Made by a program: the position numbers and the translations under genes
Notes under the pieces: model-generated
The model's database searches: none
The model's input: the letters and a program-made list of their open reading frames with translations, nothing else
What the model was told of the DNA's origin: nothing
Source: Penaeicola halotolerans
GTDB taxonomy: Bacteria > Bacteroidota > Bacteroidia > Cytophagales > Cyclobacteriaceae
Direction: 5' to 3'
NCBI RefSeq assembly: GCF_016464625.1
Contig: NZ_JAEAGO010000001.1
Span: 124,001 to 188,000 of the forward strand
Length of the DNA: 64,000 nucleotides
In this document: piece after piece, positions 47,399 to 56,254 of the stretch
Layout of the letters: every line of letters starts with the position of its first letter
Numbering within the stretch: position 1 is the stretch's first letter

Positions 47399-48076
47399 AT
47401 GGCAGAAAAAAGTAGTGTTTTTGATATGATTGGTCCAGTCATGATCGGTCCTTCAAGTTCTCATACAGCAGGAGTGGTACGGATCGGTAGAGTAGCCAGA
47501 AGATTACTCGGTGGACAACCCGAGGAGGCCGTCATTACCTTTTACAATTCCTTCGCTAGGACATATGAGGGACACGGGAGTGATCGTGCGATTATTTCAG
47601 GATTACTGGACTTCAAGACAGATGATAAAAGGATCCGAACGGCTCTAGATGAAGCTAAATCAGCTAATATGAGCTATACTTTTAAGTCCAAAGGCAATGC
47701 TTCTACCATGCACCCAAACACAGTGAAGCTTAATATAAAAGCAGGGGAAAAGCAGATAGAAGTCATTGGTGAAAGTAGGGGAGGCGGATTGGTAAATATC
47801 GCTGAGGTCAATGGATTTGCCGCCAACTTTACGGCATCAGCACATACTTTGATCATTTTTGCCAAGGATGTCAAAGGAAGTATTGCCTTCATCGCTAATG
47901 TCATCTCGCATGATGAGGTCAACATTGGCACCATGTCTGTCTCTCGAAAAGGGAAAAATGACCAAGCTTGCTTAGTGATTGAGATGGATTCAGGCTTACG
48001 ACCTATATCGTTGGACTATCTGCGAGGATTGTCTTGGGTAAACGAATTGATTTATATACCAGATATTGATTTATAA
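47399..48076 (+). CDS. sdaAB: L-serine dehydratase beta subunit
   Basis: Small subunit of the iron-sulfur L-serine ammonia-lyase, which turns serine into pyruvate and ammonia. The 225-residue protein starts with the signature DMIGPVMIGPSSSHTAGVVR, contains GHGSDRAIISGLL, and ends with an ACT domain (about 145-220). The alpha subunit that holds the iron-sulfur cluster is not next to it. It is 1 bp from the TolC-family gene, so the two are probably co-transcribed, which is an odd pairing. Confidence 0.9.
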   Translation: MAEKSSVFDMIGPVMIGPSSSHTAGVVRIGRVARRLLGGQPEEAVITFYNSFARTYEGHGSDRAIISGLLDFKTDDKRIRTALDEAKSANMSYTFKSKGNASTMHPNTVKLNIKAGEKQIEVIGESRGGGLVNIAEVNGFAANFTASAHTLIIFAKDVKGSIAFIANVISHDEVNIGTMSVSRKGKNDQACLVIEMDSGLRPISLDYLRGLSWVNELIYIPDIDL

Positions 48077-48077
48077 C

Positions 48078-49418
48078 ATGATGTACAAAAACAAAGTATT
48101 TTTAGGCCTTGTAGCAGCTTTACTTTTAGGGTTTTCAGCAAAGGCACAAGAACAAACTTATGATAAAGTATGGACATTGGAGGAATGTCTAGACTTTGCC
48201 ATGAAAAATAACTTGGATGTTCAGCGAGCTGAATATGAAATCAAGAATAATGAGGTGGCTGTGCTTCAAGCCAAAGGACAAGTTCTACCTACCTTGAGTG
48301 TAAACAGTTCGTATGGCTTCAGGTTTGGTAGGTCTATCAACCCGATCACCAACCTTTTTGAGGAAAATAGAATCGGCAACTTCAACTTGTCTGGAAATTC
48401 AAATGTAACCTTATTTGCTGGCCGTAGGATCGTTAATAACATCAAGCAAAATCAAACTACGCTTGAGGCTAGCATCTATAACTTAGAAGCTACCGAAAAC
48501 AATGTAATGCTTAGTGTAGTAAGAGCATTTTTGGATGTGATCTTGGCTGAAGAGCAGTTAAAAATAGCCAAGAAGCAACTAGAAACCACTTCTGAGCAAT
48601 TAGTCAGAACAAAGTATTTAGTTGAGGCGGGTTCTTTGCCGATGAGCGAGCTTTTTGACTTACAGTCGCAGTTGGCTACTAATGAGGTAGATGTGATCAA
48701 TGCAGAAAATGCCTTTGGCCTCAATAAGCTAGCACTGATGCAAACTATGCAGATGCCAGCTGATCAAAGCTTTGAATTGTATATTCCTGAACTAGAAATA
48801 GAGGAGTTTGCCTTACCTGAAAATAGTGTGAGGGCAGTTTACAATGTGGCTAATGAGACACTTCCTCAAATTAAAAATGCGGATCTATCTATTGTGAGTT
48901 CTGAATTGGCACTTAAATCAGCCAGGGGAGGCTATTCTCCTACTTTAGGTTTTGGAGCTAGTATGTTTACCAATTATGCAGATAGAGCACTTGCTAATTT
49001 TGAAGAGCAATTGAGAAATAATCAATCAACTGCCCTCAACATGCAATTGAGCATTCCAATTTTTAATGGATTGCAAACAAGAGGGAATGTACAGCGTGCT
49101 AAAGTGAATGTAGAAATCGCTAAACTGAACGCACAAGATACCAGAAACGTTCTGAGACAGGAAATCGAAACAGTCTTTGGCAATGCCCTAGCAGCTGCGC
49201 AGACTTACCAAGCTTCTCTAAAGAGAGTGGCTTCTACAGAAGAATCTTTCAGAATGGCCAAGGAGCGCTATGACATAGGAGATATCAATTTTGTGGATTA
49301 TCAAGTGGCGCAGAACAACCTTTTCAATGCGCAAGTAGAGCTTAGTAGATCAAAATACCAGTATATATTCAGAGTGAAAATACTTGACTTTTATTTAGGA
49401 AACCCAATTACCCTTTAA
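48078..49418 (+). CDS. TolC-family outer-membrane efflux protein
   Basis: Outer-membrane channel for tripartite efflux or type I secretion. From the ATG at 48078 (a second ATG follows at 48081) it has 446 residues: signal peptide ending GFSAKAQ, then two TolC repeats of long helices (about 30-225 and 240-440), with WTLEECLDFAMKNNLDVQ at the start and YDIGDINFVDYQVAQNNL near the end. An upstream TTG in frame is less likely. It precedes the membrane-fusion protein by 4 bp. An inner-membrane pump does not follow. Confidence 0.92.
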   Translation: MMYKNKVFLGLVAALLLGFSAKAQEQTYDKVWTLEECLDFAMKNNLDVQRAEYEIKNNEVAVLQAKGQVLPTLSVNSSYGFRFGRSINPITNLFEENRIGNFNLSGNSNVTLFAGRRIVNNIKQNQTTLEASIYNLEATENNVMLSVVRAFLDVILAEEQLKIAKKQLETTSEQLVRTKYLVEAGSLPMSELFDLQSQLATNEVDVINAENAFGLNKLALMQTMQMPADQSFELYIPELEIEEFALPENSVRAVYNVANETLPQIKNADLSIVSSELALKSARGGYSPTLGFGASMFTNYADRALANFEEQLRNNQSTALNMQLSIPIFNGLQTRGNVQRAKVNVEIAKLNAQDTRNVLRQEIETVFGNALAAAQTYQASLKRVASTEESFRMAKERYDIGDINFVDYQVAQNNLFNAQVELSRSKYQYIFRVKILDFYLGNPITL

Positions 49419-49422
49419 TTCA

Positions 49423-50793
49423 ATGGCACGTAAAAAATCAAACAAACTACTTTTCATCGTAGTCGGAATAGCAATCTTTTTAATCATTTTTGTTATCATA
49501 GGAAAGTCAGCTGGCTGGATAGGTCAGCCTGCGGAGCTAGAAGTAGAGCTCGCTAAAGCCAAGAAAGCTACCATCACTGAAAAAATCAGTGCTTCTGGAG
49601 CAGTACAACCAGAAGTGGAAGTCAAACTTAGCCCAGATGTAGCAGGTGAGATCATAGAACTCAATGTAGCAGAAGGGGACTCTGTTCCCGCTGGTAAGCT
49701 ACTCGTAAAAATCAGACCTGACAACTTCATCTCTGCACTAGATAGAGCCAAAGCCAATTACAACCAGCAATTGGCTTCATTAGCACAATCCAAAGCTAAT
49801 CTTCAAAGAGCAGAAGCACTTTATACAAGGACTGAGCTCTCTTTCAAAAGAAATGAAAAGCTTTATAAAGATAAAGTCATCTCTGATGCTGACTTTGAGC
49901 AAGCGAGAGCTGATTTTCAATCTGCGAAAAACGACCTCGAAGCAGCTAAGCAACAAGTAAATGCTGCTGAATTCGTAGTGAAGAGTTCAAAAGCCTCTGT
50001 AGATGAAGCACAGGAAAACCTCAGATTGACTAATGTTTATGCACCAGTCAGTGGTATCGTCTCTAAACTTCTTGTAGAAAAAGGCGAAAGAGTAGTGGGT
50101 ACGCAACAAATGGCGGGTACTGAAATGCTTCGAATAGCAAACCTTCAAAAAATGGAAGTGCGTGTCAATGTCAATGAAAATGACATCGTACGAATCAGTG
50201 TAGGAGATACTGCGATCATAGATGTGGATTCGTACACTTATACAGGACAGAAGTTCAAAGGGGTGGTGACGCAAGTCTCTAACTCTGCCCTAGACAAAGC
50301 CAGCCAAGATGCTGTGACTGAATTTGAGGTAAGAGTGAGTATTCTCAATGATTCTTATGCTTCCTTAGTGACTGAAAAGAACAAATATCCATTTAGACCA
50401 GGGATGACAGCTAGTGTGGATATCATCACTAATAAGAAGGTTGATATCCTCTCTGTACCACTCTCAGCGGTAACTACGCGCACTAAAAATGAAGTAGAAG
50501 GTATGGCTTCAGACTCTACTGCTACAGCTCCTGCACAAGGTCAAACTGTCAGACAATCGGAGGATAGTATGCAAGAGGTGATCTTCATCAATGATGGTGG
50601 TAAAGCTAAGATCGTCAAAGTAAAAACTGGAATTAGTGACTTTGAAAATATCGAGATCTTAGAAGGAGTTACGGAAGGCCAAGAAGTAATCTCAGGACCA
50701 TTCTTCGTAGTCTCTAAGCGTATCAAAAATGGTGATTTGATCAAGGCTATGCCAAAAGGAATGCCTGTCGCAGGTGCTCCAGCCGTTAATTAA
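49423..50793 (+). CDS. Membrane-fusion (periplasmic adaptor) protein, HlyD/AcrA family
   Basis: A 456-residue adaptor linking an inner-membrane transporter to TolC. One N-terminal TM (about 9-27) is followed by a lipoyl half (about 60-90, LNVAEGDSVPAGKLLVKIRP), a coiled-coil hairpin (about 105-195), the second lipoyl half with VYAPVSGIVSKLLVEKGERV, a beta-barrel domain and a membrane-proximal domain. It is of the kind found with MacB-type ABC exporters in Bacteroidetes. It lies 4 bp after the TolC gene. The expected permease is missing; a 69-residue membrane protein follows instead. Confidence 0.92.
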   Translation: MARKKSNKLLFIVVGIAIFLIIFVIIGKSAGWIGQPAELEVELAKAKKATITEKISASGAVQPEVEVKLSPDVAGEIIELNVAEGDSVPAGKLLVKIRPDNFISALDRAKANYNQQLASLAQSKANLQRAEALYTRTELSFKRNEKLYKDKVISDADFEQARADFQSAKNDLEAAKQQVNAAEFVVKSSKASVDEAQENLRLTNVYAPVSGIVSKLLVEKGERVVGTQQMAGTEMLRIANLQKMEVRVNVNENDIVRISVGDTAIIDVDSYTYTGQKFKGVVTQVSNSALDKASQDAVTEFEVRVSILNDSYASLVTEKNKYPFRPGMTASVDIITNKKVDILSVPLSAVTTRTKNEVEGMASDSTATAPAQGQTVRQSEDSMQEVIFINDGGKAKIVKVKTGISDFENIEILEGVTEGQEVISGPFFVVSKRIKNGDLIKAMPKGMPVAGAPAVN

Positions 50794-50815
50794 TACTTTT
50801 AAAGAACATAAGATT

Positions 50816-51025
50816 ATGAAAAACTTTCATCCATTCTTTATCATCGGTACTGTAGGTATGATTATCAATGCTGCATTGCATATCTTCATGACATTAGGGC
50901 TGTCTATCGACTCAAATACTATCTTTTTGGGTATTTATCCTACTTTTCTATTATTCATTGTCTTGGGTGTAGCCCTGACTTTGAAGAAACAAAAGGAAAG
51001 TGGCGGAACAGAAGTGAAACTATAA
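50816..51025 (+). CDS. Small two-TM membrane protein
   Basis: A 69-residue protein with two hydrophobic segments (about 6-26 and 37-57) and a short charged tail (LKKQKESGGTEVKL). I chose the ATG at 50816, which leaves a 22-bp gap after the adaptor gene; an earlier start would overlap that gene. I do not recognise a family. Its position as the last gene of the TolC-adaptor transcript, before a very strong terminator, suggests a link with that complex, but this is only an inference. Confidence 0.65.
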   Translation: MKNFHPFFIIGTVGMIINAALHIFMTLGLSIDSNTIFLGIYPTFLLFIVLGVALTLKKQKESGGTEVKL

Positions 51026-51035
51026 ATATTAAGCA

Positions 51036-51078
51036 TACAAAAAAGCTGCTTGATTTCAAATCAAGCAGCTTTTTTGTA
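51036..51078. terminator. Very strong bidirectional terminator
   Basis: Arms 51036-51056 and 51058-51078 are perfectly complementary over 21 positions around a central C, with A6 and T6 tracts inside the arms. It separates convergent transcripts. Confidence 0.9.
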
Positions 51079-51089
51079 TTTAAGCTAAT

Positions 51090-51668
51090 CTAAAAATCAG
51101 ATAAATGTTGGTAAACAAGGTGCACTGGGAGCCCCATAACAGTATAGAATGAACCTTCTAGTTTGGTGATAGCGATATAACCCAGCCAGTCCTGAATCCC
51201 ATAAGCACCAGCCTTATCAAGTGGTGGCTGATGACTGAGGTAATAGTCTATTTCGTCCTCTGTCAGTGTTTTAAAAGTCACCCAAGCGGTATCTTCAAAT
51301 ACTACTTGCTTTTCTATGCTTTGGAGGCAAACAGCTGTGGTCACAGCATGCTTTTGTCCAGATAGAAGCTGCAACATTTCTTTAGCTTCTTGGAGATCTT
51401 TAGGCTTACCAAGTAAGGTGTCCCCTAAGATCACCACAGTATCCGAAGTCAGTACCAACTCATTTTGCGTCAAGTTCTTCAGGTAAGCACTAGCCTTTTT
51501 TTGAGCTAAGTAGTTAGCTACCTCATTTGCATGAAGCGTTTCTGGATAAGTTTCATCCACTTGTTTTACCCGACTCTCATAAGCAATCCCTAATCCACTG
51601 AGCAGCTCTTTGCGCCTAGGAGATTGAGAGGCTAAGATGATTTTATAAGGGGTCAAATTGTGCATCAA
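51090..51668 (-). CDS. Maf-like nucleoside triphosphate pyrophosphatase
   Basis: Hydrolyses non-canonical or modified NTPs (dTTP/UTP-type or m7GTP-type Maf). The 192-residue protein starts IILASQSPRRKELL, with the invariant SPRR, and has VKQVDETYP, LTSDTVVILGD and QDWLGYIAITKLEGSFYTV. These residues form the active site. It starts at the first of two adjacent ATGs and its 5' end overlaps the DUF1015 gene by about 26 bp, suggesting co-translation. Which NTP it prefers is not certain. Confidence 0.92.
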   Translation of the reverse strand: MMHNLTPYKIILASQSPRRKELLSGLGIAYESRVKQVDETYPETLHANEVANYLAQKKASAYLKNLTQNELVLTSDTVVILGDTLLGKPKDLQEAKEMLQLLSGQKHAVTTAVCLQSIEKQVVFEDTAWVTFKTLTEDEIDYYLSHQPPLDKAGAYGIQDWLGYIAITKLEGSFYTVMGLPVHLVYQHLSDF

Positions 51669-52962
51669 CTAGTGCGAGTTTACTTCCAAATTCCTTTTCA
51701 TCTATAGAAGAGTATACTAGTCCGCATACTACTTTAGGATAGAAATAGGTGCTTTTTTGCGGCATGGTATAACCTGTGCCACACACTGCTTTTACCTCAT
51801 CCATATTGATCTCTCTAGTCACTGCAGCAAACTGAGCCTCTCCTTTATTGATTTTGAGGAGACAATTGCTAAAACTACGTTCGTAGCTGATTTTATCAGT
51901 GAATCGCTGTTTTTCTCGTTTGATTCCTAGTACTTTTTCTATCAAAAAATAGTGCAATACTGTGAGATCTAGATCTTTGATCGCTTGAGGGAAATTCCAG
52001 TCGATTAAGGCATGTGCTTCTGGCTTGAGGCGGATCTTATATACTGCGTCTTTAAATACTAGCCCAAATGCCCACTTTTTATTGAGGATCATTTCAGGGA
52101 TTTCTTCAAAATCTATATTTGACTTGATTGTAAAATAAGGCTCAAGACCAGTGATGACTTGCTCCTCTGTAAGTCCTTCAAAGTTTTTAAACAATCGGTG
52201 AGTAGGGAGTATTCTCAAGTCTTCCCCTTCTGTATTGGTTAGATACATCAAATGAAAGTTATAAGCCTCTTTTCCAGTATGGTGGGGATTTTTAGCTTTA
52301 CACTCTCTGCGATAAACCAGAGAACCCTCATATCGATGATGACCATCTGCTAGGATGATTTTTTTATCTCGAATGACTTGAATGAATTTTTTGATGACTT
52401 CTGCATCTTGAATGATACCCATGACTTCCCTCACTCCTTGGAAGTCCTCCAATTCATAAATAGGTGCAGCTATCGCTTCATCCATATACTGCTCTAGCTG
52501 ATGCTCAGTATCCGTGTAGAGTCCGTGAGTGGCGCTTGCATGCAGTTTTGTTTTAGCCAAGAGTTCGATACGGTCATTGACTGCATCAGCGATCGTATTT
52601 TCATGTCTTAGAATGATGTTTTCAGACCAGTCATAGGCTTTGATATTACACATGAAGCCTTTGCGACAGTACTCCTTAGAGTGTCCAGGAATAGAAAAAT
52701 ATTGATAATATACATAGATGGCAGGTAGCTCATCTTGGACGATGACCCGATCTTTTTTCCACTTTTCAAGTGTTTTTACTGCTATCTTATTAGGTTCTTC
52801 ACCTCTTGGAACAGATAAATGGATGCTATTGATGGGGTTTTGATAGAGCATCTCACGTTGCTTCGCAGAGACGACATCAAAAGGGGGAGAAGTAAGGCTT
52901 TCTATTTGATTGTCATACTGCGGATGATAGCGCCATCCTCTAAAAGGTCTAATCTCAGCCAT
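51643..52962 (-). CDS. DUF1015 family protein
   Basis: A 439-residue protein of the DUF1015 family, recognised from the start IRPFRGWRYHP, the SPPFDVVSAKQREML segment, the DGHHRYEGSLVYR motif (about 210-222) and the C-terminal MPQKSTYFYPKV. The family is widespread, often linked to serine metabolism in annotations (a serine kinase activity has been described for archaeal relatives), but the function here is uncertain. It lies 6 bp after accC and overlaps the Maf gene, so accC-DUF1015-maf form one operon. Confidence 0.85.
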   Translation of the reverse strand: MAEIRPFRGWRYHPQYDNQIESLTSPPFDVVSAKQREMLYQNPINSIHLSVPRGEEPNKIAVKTLEKWKKDRVIVQDELPAIYVYYQYFSIPGHSKEYCRKGFMCNIKAYDWSENIILRHENTIADAVNDRIELLAKTKLHASATHGLYTDTEHQLEQYMDEAIAAPIYELEDFQGVREVMGIIQDAEVIKKFIQVIRDKKIILADGHHRYEGSLVYRRECKAKNPHHTGKEAYNFHLMYLTNTEGEDLRILPTHRLFKNFEGLTEEQVITGLEPYFTIKSNIDFEEIPEMILNKKWAFGLVFKDAVYKIRLKPEAHALIDWNFPQAIKDLDLTVLHYFLIEKVLGIKREKQRFTDKISYERSFSNCLLKINKGEAQFAAVTREINMDEVKAVCGTGYTMPQKSTYFYPKVVCGLVYSSIDEKEFGSKLALVDAQFDPL

Positions 52963-52968
52963 TGATGC

Positions 52969-54468
52969 TTATTTTCTATTACGCTTCCATTTGCTTTGCA
53001 TGACAGCACCTTCAGAGGCAGCGGCAGTAGCCAGTGATTTTTTGCTGTCCTTGATGATCATAGTAGCTAAAACGGCTCCTATCACTTCTTCATCTGAGCT
53101 TAGTTTTTGCTGTAGCACTTCAGGCTTGAAGTATCTTTCTACGAATTTGGTGTCAAAATTTCCAGAAGTAAAAGCTTCATGACGCATCACATACTGGCAG
53201 AAGCCCAGTGTAGTCTGTATCCCTTTGATCTGATACTCGTCTATAGCCCTGATCATACGGTCTATAGCTCTTGAGCGATCCGTATCATAAGTGATCAGTT
53301 TAGCTATCATAGGATCATAGTAAATAGGGATTTGCATGCCTTGCTCGAATCCATCATCTACTCGGATGCCAGGACCTTGTGGACGCTTGTAGATTTCTAG
53401 TTTTCCGATATCAGGAAGGAAATTGTTCTGAGGATCTTCCGCATAGACACGTACTTCCATAGCATGTCCTTGTATTTTCAGATCTTCTTGTTTAAAAGAA
53501 AGCGGTAATCCTTTGGCGATATTGATTTGCTCTTTGACCAAGTCTACACCTGTGATCATCTCTGTCACAGGATGCTCCACTTGAAGTCTAGTATTCATCT
53601 CTAAGAAATAAAAGTTGAGTTGATTATCTACGATAAATTCTACCGTACCAGCGCCATGGTAGTTACAAGCTTTAGCCACTCCTACGGCAGCTTTTCCCAT
53701 AGCTTCTCTTACCTCAGGAGTGAGTATGGCCGAAGGAGCTTCTTCGATGACCTTTTGATGCCTTCGCTGTATAGAGCACTCACGCTCAAATAGGTGTACA
53801 ATGTTACCATGCTGATCTCCCAGTACTTGTATTTCTATATGTCTAGGGGAAGTGATAAATTTCTCAATAAAAACAGCACCATCTCCAAATGAAGACTTCG
53901 CTTCACTGACAGCACGTTGCATTTGCTCTTCAAAATCAGCTTCAGCCTCTACGATACGCATGCCTTTGCCACCGCCTCCAGCACTGGCTTTGATGAGGAT
54001 CGGGTATCCTATTTCTCTTGCAGTCTGCTTCGCAGCATCTATATCATCGATGGCATCAGGAGTGCCTGGTACCATAGGGATATCATATTTTGCTACGGCA
54101 TGTTTAGCCGCAAGCTTACTTCCCATCACTTCTATCGCTTCGGGTGATGGCCCTATGAAGATCAGTCCATGATCACTTACTTTCTTTGCAAATGCTGCAT
54201 TTTCAGATAAAAAGCCGTAGCCAGGGTGTATGGCATCTACTCCGAGATCTTTGCATACTTGGATGATTTTGTCAGCGAGTAGGTAGCTTTCTGAGGAGGG
54301 AGGAGGACCTAGACAAACAGCCTCGTCAGCAAACCTTACATGCAGCGCATTTCGGTCTGCTTCACTGTAAACTGCTACAGTCTTGATACCCATTTCTTTG
54401 GCACTTCGCATGACGCGGAGTGCTATTTCACCTCTATTGGCAACTAGTATTTTATTGATCTTATGCAT
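52969..54468 (-). CDS. accC: Biotin carboxylase (acetyl-CoA carboxylase subunit)
   Basis: Carboxylates biotin on the BCCP protein with ATP and bicarbonate, the first half-step of malonyl-CoA formation. The 499-residue protein starts INKILVANRGEIALRVMRS, with the ATP-grasp loop KASAGGGGKGMRIV, EKFITSPRHIEIQVLGD and EMNTRLQVEHPVTE all intact. About 50 residues longer than E. coli AccC because of an Ala/Ser/Lys-rich tail. I chose the ATG at 54468; the frame extends 13 codons upstream with no similarity. accB is not adjacent, which is less usual. Confidence 0.95.
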   Translation of the reverse strand: MHKINKILVANRGEIALRVMRSAKEMGIKTVAVYSEADRNALHVRFADEAVCLGPPPSSESYLLADKIIQVCKDLGVDAIHPGYGFLSENAAFAKKVSDHGLIFIGPSPEAIEVMGSKLAAKHAVAKYDIPMVPGTPDAIDDIDAAKQTAREIGYPILIKASAGGGGKGMRIVEAEADFEEQMQRAVSEAKSSFGDGAVFIEKFITSPRHIEIQVLGDQHGNIVHLFERECSIQRRHQKVIEEAPSAILTPEVREAMGKAAVGVAKACNYHGAGTVEFIVDNQLNFYFLEMNTRLQVEHPVTEMITGVDLVKEQINIAKGLPLSFKQEDLKIQGHAMEVRVYAEDPQNNFLPDIGKLEIYKRPQGPGIRVDDGFEQGMQIPIYYDPMIAKLITYDTDRSRAIDRMIRAIDEYQIKGIQTTLGFCQYVMRHEAFTSGNFDTKFVERYFKPEVLQQKLSSDEEVIGAVLATMIIKDSKKSLATAAASEGAVMQSKWKRNRK

Positions 54469-54565
54469 GCTCAGAATGTCAATTTGGACGCTTTTTAAGC
54501 TGCACAATGCTAATCAATAAAATTAAATTATCGAAATATTATGTGCTTTTAATTAACCCTTCGTT

Positions 54566-54597
54566 TTTGCTTCATACGCTTTAAATCGTTACATTTG
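54566..54597 (+). promoter_or_regulatory. Bacteroidetes-type promoter of the SPT-like gene
   Basis: TTTG (54566-54569), 20 nt, TACATTTG (54590-54597): exact consensus. It predicts a leader of about 45 nt before the TTG start at 54648. Confidence 0.75.
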
Positions 54598-54647
54598 AGG
54601 GATTTTTTTATCAACGGTTCAAGAGTTTAACTAAAACTAATACAACA

Positions 54648-55898
54648 TTGGATTTATTCGAAAAACTGATGCAAAATAGGGGGCCACTTGGAAAGCACTC
54701 AGATCTTTCTGAGGGGTATTTCATGTTCCCAAAGTTAGAGGGTGAAATCGGCCCGCGCATGAAATTTCAAGGTAAAGATGTGCTAAACTGGAGTTTGAAT
54801 AACTATATCGGTCTAGCTAATCACCCTGAAGTGAGAAAAGCAGATGCTGATGCTTCAGCACATTATGGTATGGCTCATCCGATGGGTGCTCGTATGATGT
54901 CTGGTAACTCTAACAACCATGAGCTACTAGAAAGTCAACTAGCTGAATTTGTTCATAAGGAAAAAGGACTGCTTCTAAACTATGGCTATCAAGGTGTAGT
55001 ATCGATCATCGATGCGCTAGTAGATCGTCATGATGTGATCGTATACGATGCTGAGTCACATGCATGTATCATCGATGGAGTGAGACTCCATATGGGTAAG
55101 CGTTTTGTTTTCCCACACAATGATATCGCCAACCTAGAGAAACAACTAGAGCGTGCTACTAAGATCGTCAATGAGACTGGTGGAGGTATCCTAGTGATCA
55201 CAGAAGGTGTATTTGGAATGTCTGGCAACATGGGTAAGCTTGTAGATATCGTAGCGCTCAAGAAAAAATTCCAATTCAGACTTTTTGTAGACGATGCACA
55301 TGGTTTTGGTACGATGGGGCCAACGGGTGCAGGTGCTGGTGAAGCTCAAGGTGTACAAGATGACATCGATGTGTACTTCTCTACATTTGCTAAGTCTATG
55401 GCAAGTATCGGTGCTTTTGTAGCAGGTGATAAGAATGTGATCAACTATTTGAAATACAATATGAGATCTCAAATCTTCGCTAAATCACTTCCTATGCCGA
55501 TCACGGTTGGAGCTTTGAAGCGTTTAGAGTTGTTGAAAACAAAGCCAGAATTGAGAGAAAACCTTTGGAAGATTGTCAATGCGCTCCAAGGTGGATTGAG
55601 AGAAAAAGGCTTCAATATCGGTACTACAAATACTCCTGTGACACCTGTCGTGCTCAATGGTACAGTAGGTGAGGCAGCAGCTTTGAGTAGAGACTTGAGA
55701 GAGAATTTCAACATCTTCTGCTCTGTAGTTATCTACCCAGTTGTACCGAAAGGAACCATCATTTTGAGATTGATTCCAACAGCTTCTCATACATTAGAAG
55801 ATGTGAAGGAAACTATCGCAGCTTTCGAAGCGATCAAAGATAAATTGGCTAGTGGACATTATAGAAATGAAGAGTTAGCGGCAGCTTTCAAAGAATAA
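54648..55898 (+). CDS. Serine palmitoyltransferase-like alpha-oxoamine synthase
   Basis: A PLP enzyme that condenses an amino acid with an acyl-CoA, here most likely serine (or cysteate) with a fatty acyl group to start sphingolipid or sulfonolipid synthesis, as in other Bacteroidetes. The 416-residue chain has the family marks YDAESHACIIDGVRLH, FVDDAHGFGTMG and STFAKSMASIGAF with the PLP lysine. The start is TTG (54648): conserved homologues begin with DLFEKL...GPLG, and the next ATG would remove this. Glycine C-acetyltransferase or BioF are alternatives, but the pattern fits the SPT branch better. The gene is divergent from accC. Confidence 0.85.
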   Translation: MDLFEKLMQNRGPLGKHSDLSEGYFMFPKLEGEIGPRMKFQGKDVLNWSLNNYIGLANHPEVRKADADASAHYGMAHPMGARMMSGNSNNHELLESQLAEFVHKEKGLLLNYGYQGVVSIIDALVDRHDVIVYDAESHACIIDGVRLHMGKRFVFPHNDIANLEKQLERATKIVNETGGGILVITEGVFGMSGNMGKLVDIVALKKKFQFRLFVDDAHGFGTMGPTGAGAGEAQGVQDDIDVYFSTFAKSMASIGAFVAGDKNVINYLKYNMRSQIFAKSLPMPITVGALKRLELLKTKPELRENLWKIVNALQGGLREKGFNIGTTNTPVTPVVLNGTVGEAAALSRDLRENFNIFCSVVIYPVVPKGTIILRLIPTASHTLEDVKETIAAFEAIKDKLASGHYRNEELAAAFKE

Positions 55899-55999
55899 TT
55901 TTTTTCTAAAAAGTTGCTCGAACTGTTGTTCTTTAAACATTTTACCTATATTAGATTAAAATTAGTTAATTATACATCAACCTTTAAATGACTTTTGTT

Positions 56000-56179
56000 A
56001 TGAAAAACAGATTTAGCGAACTTAAGGATTTGGTAATGTCCTTAGAAGATGATTTCTCAAAATTCTACGAGAAAGGCAATCAAGCTGCCGGAACTAGAGT
56101 GAGAAAAGGAATGCAAGATATGAAAAACCTTGCTCAGGATATTAGAATTCAGGTTCAGGACATTAAGAACAAAGCTTAA
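56000..56179 (+). CDS. Histone H1-like (Hc1 family) small protein
   Basis: A 59-residue, lysine/arginine-rich helical protein: RFSELKDLVMSLEDDFSKFY, then NQAAGTRVRKGMQDMKNLAQ. This 'FSELKDLV...GTRVRK.MQ..K..AQ' pattern is that of the histone H1-like proteins of Bacteroidetes, thought to bind DNA or the nucleoid. I chose the ATG at 56000 because homologues start MK-RFSELKDL; an in-frame ATG lies 12 bp upstream. It has its own strong terminator, so it is probably a well expressed single gene. Confidence 0.82.
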   Translation: MKNRFSELKDLVMSLEDDFSKFYEKGNQAAGTRVRKGMQDMKNLAQDIRIQVQDIKNKA

Positions 56180-56198
56180 TCCAAAATCTGAAAGTATA

Positions 56199-56228
56199 AA
56201 AAAAGGTGATCACTCGATCACCTTTTTT
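56199..56228. terminator. Terminator after the H1-like gene
   Basis: AAAAAAGGTGATC (56199-56211), loop ACTC, GATCACCTTTTTT (56216-56228): a perfect 13-bp stem serving both converging genes. Confidence 0.9.
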
Positions 56229-56254
56229 ATTTTATACCTATCTCAAATCTTTCT

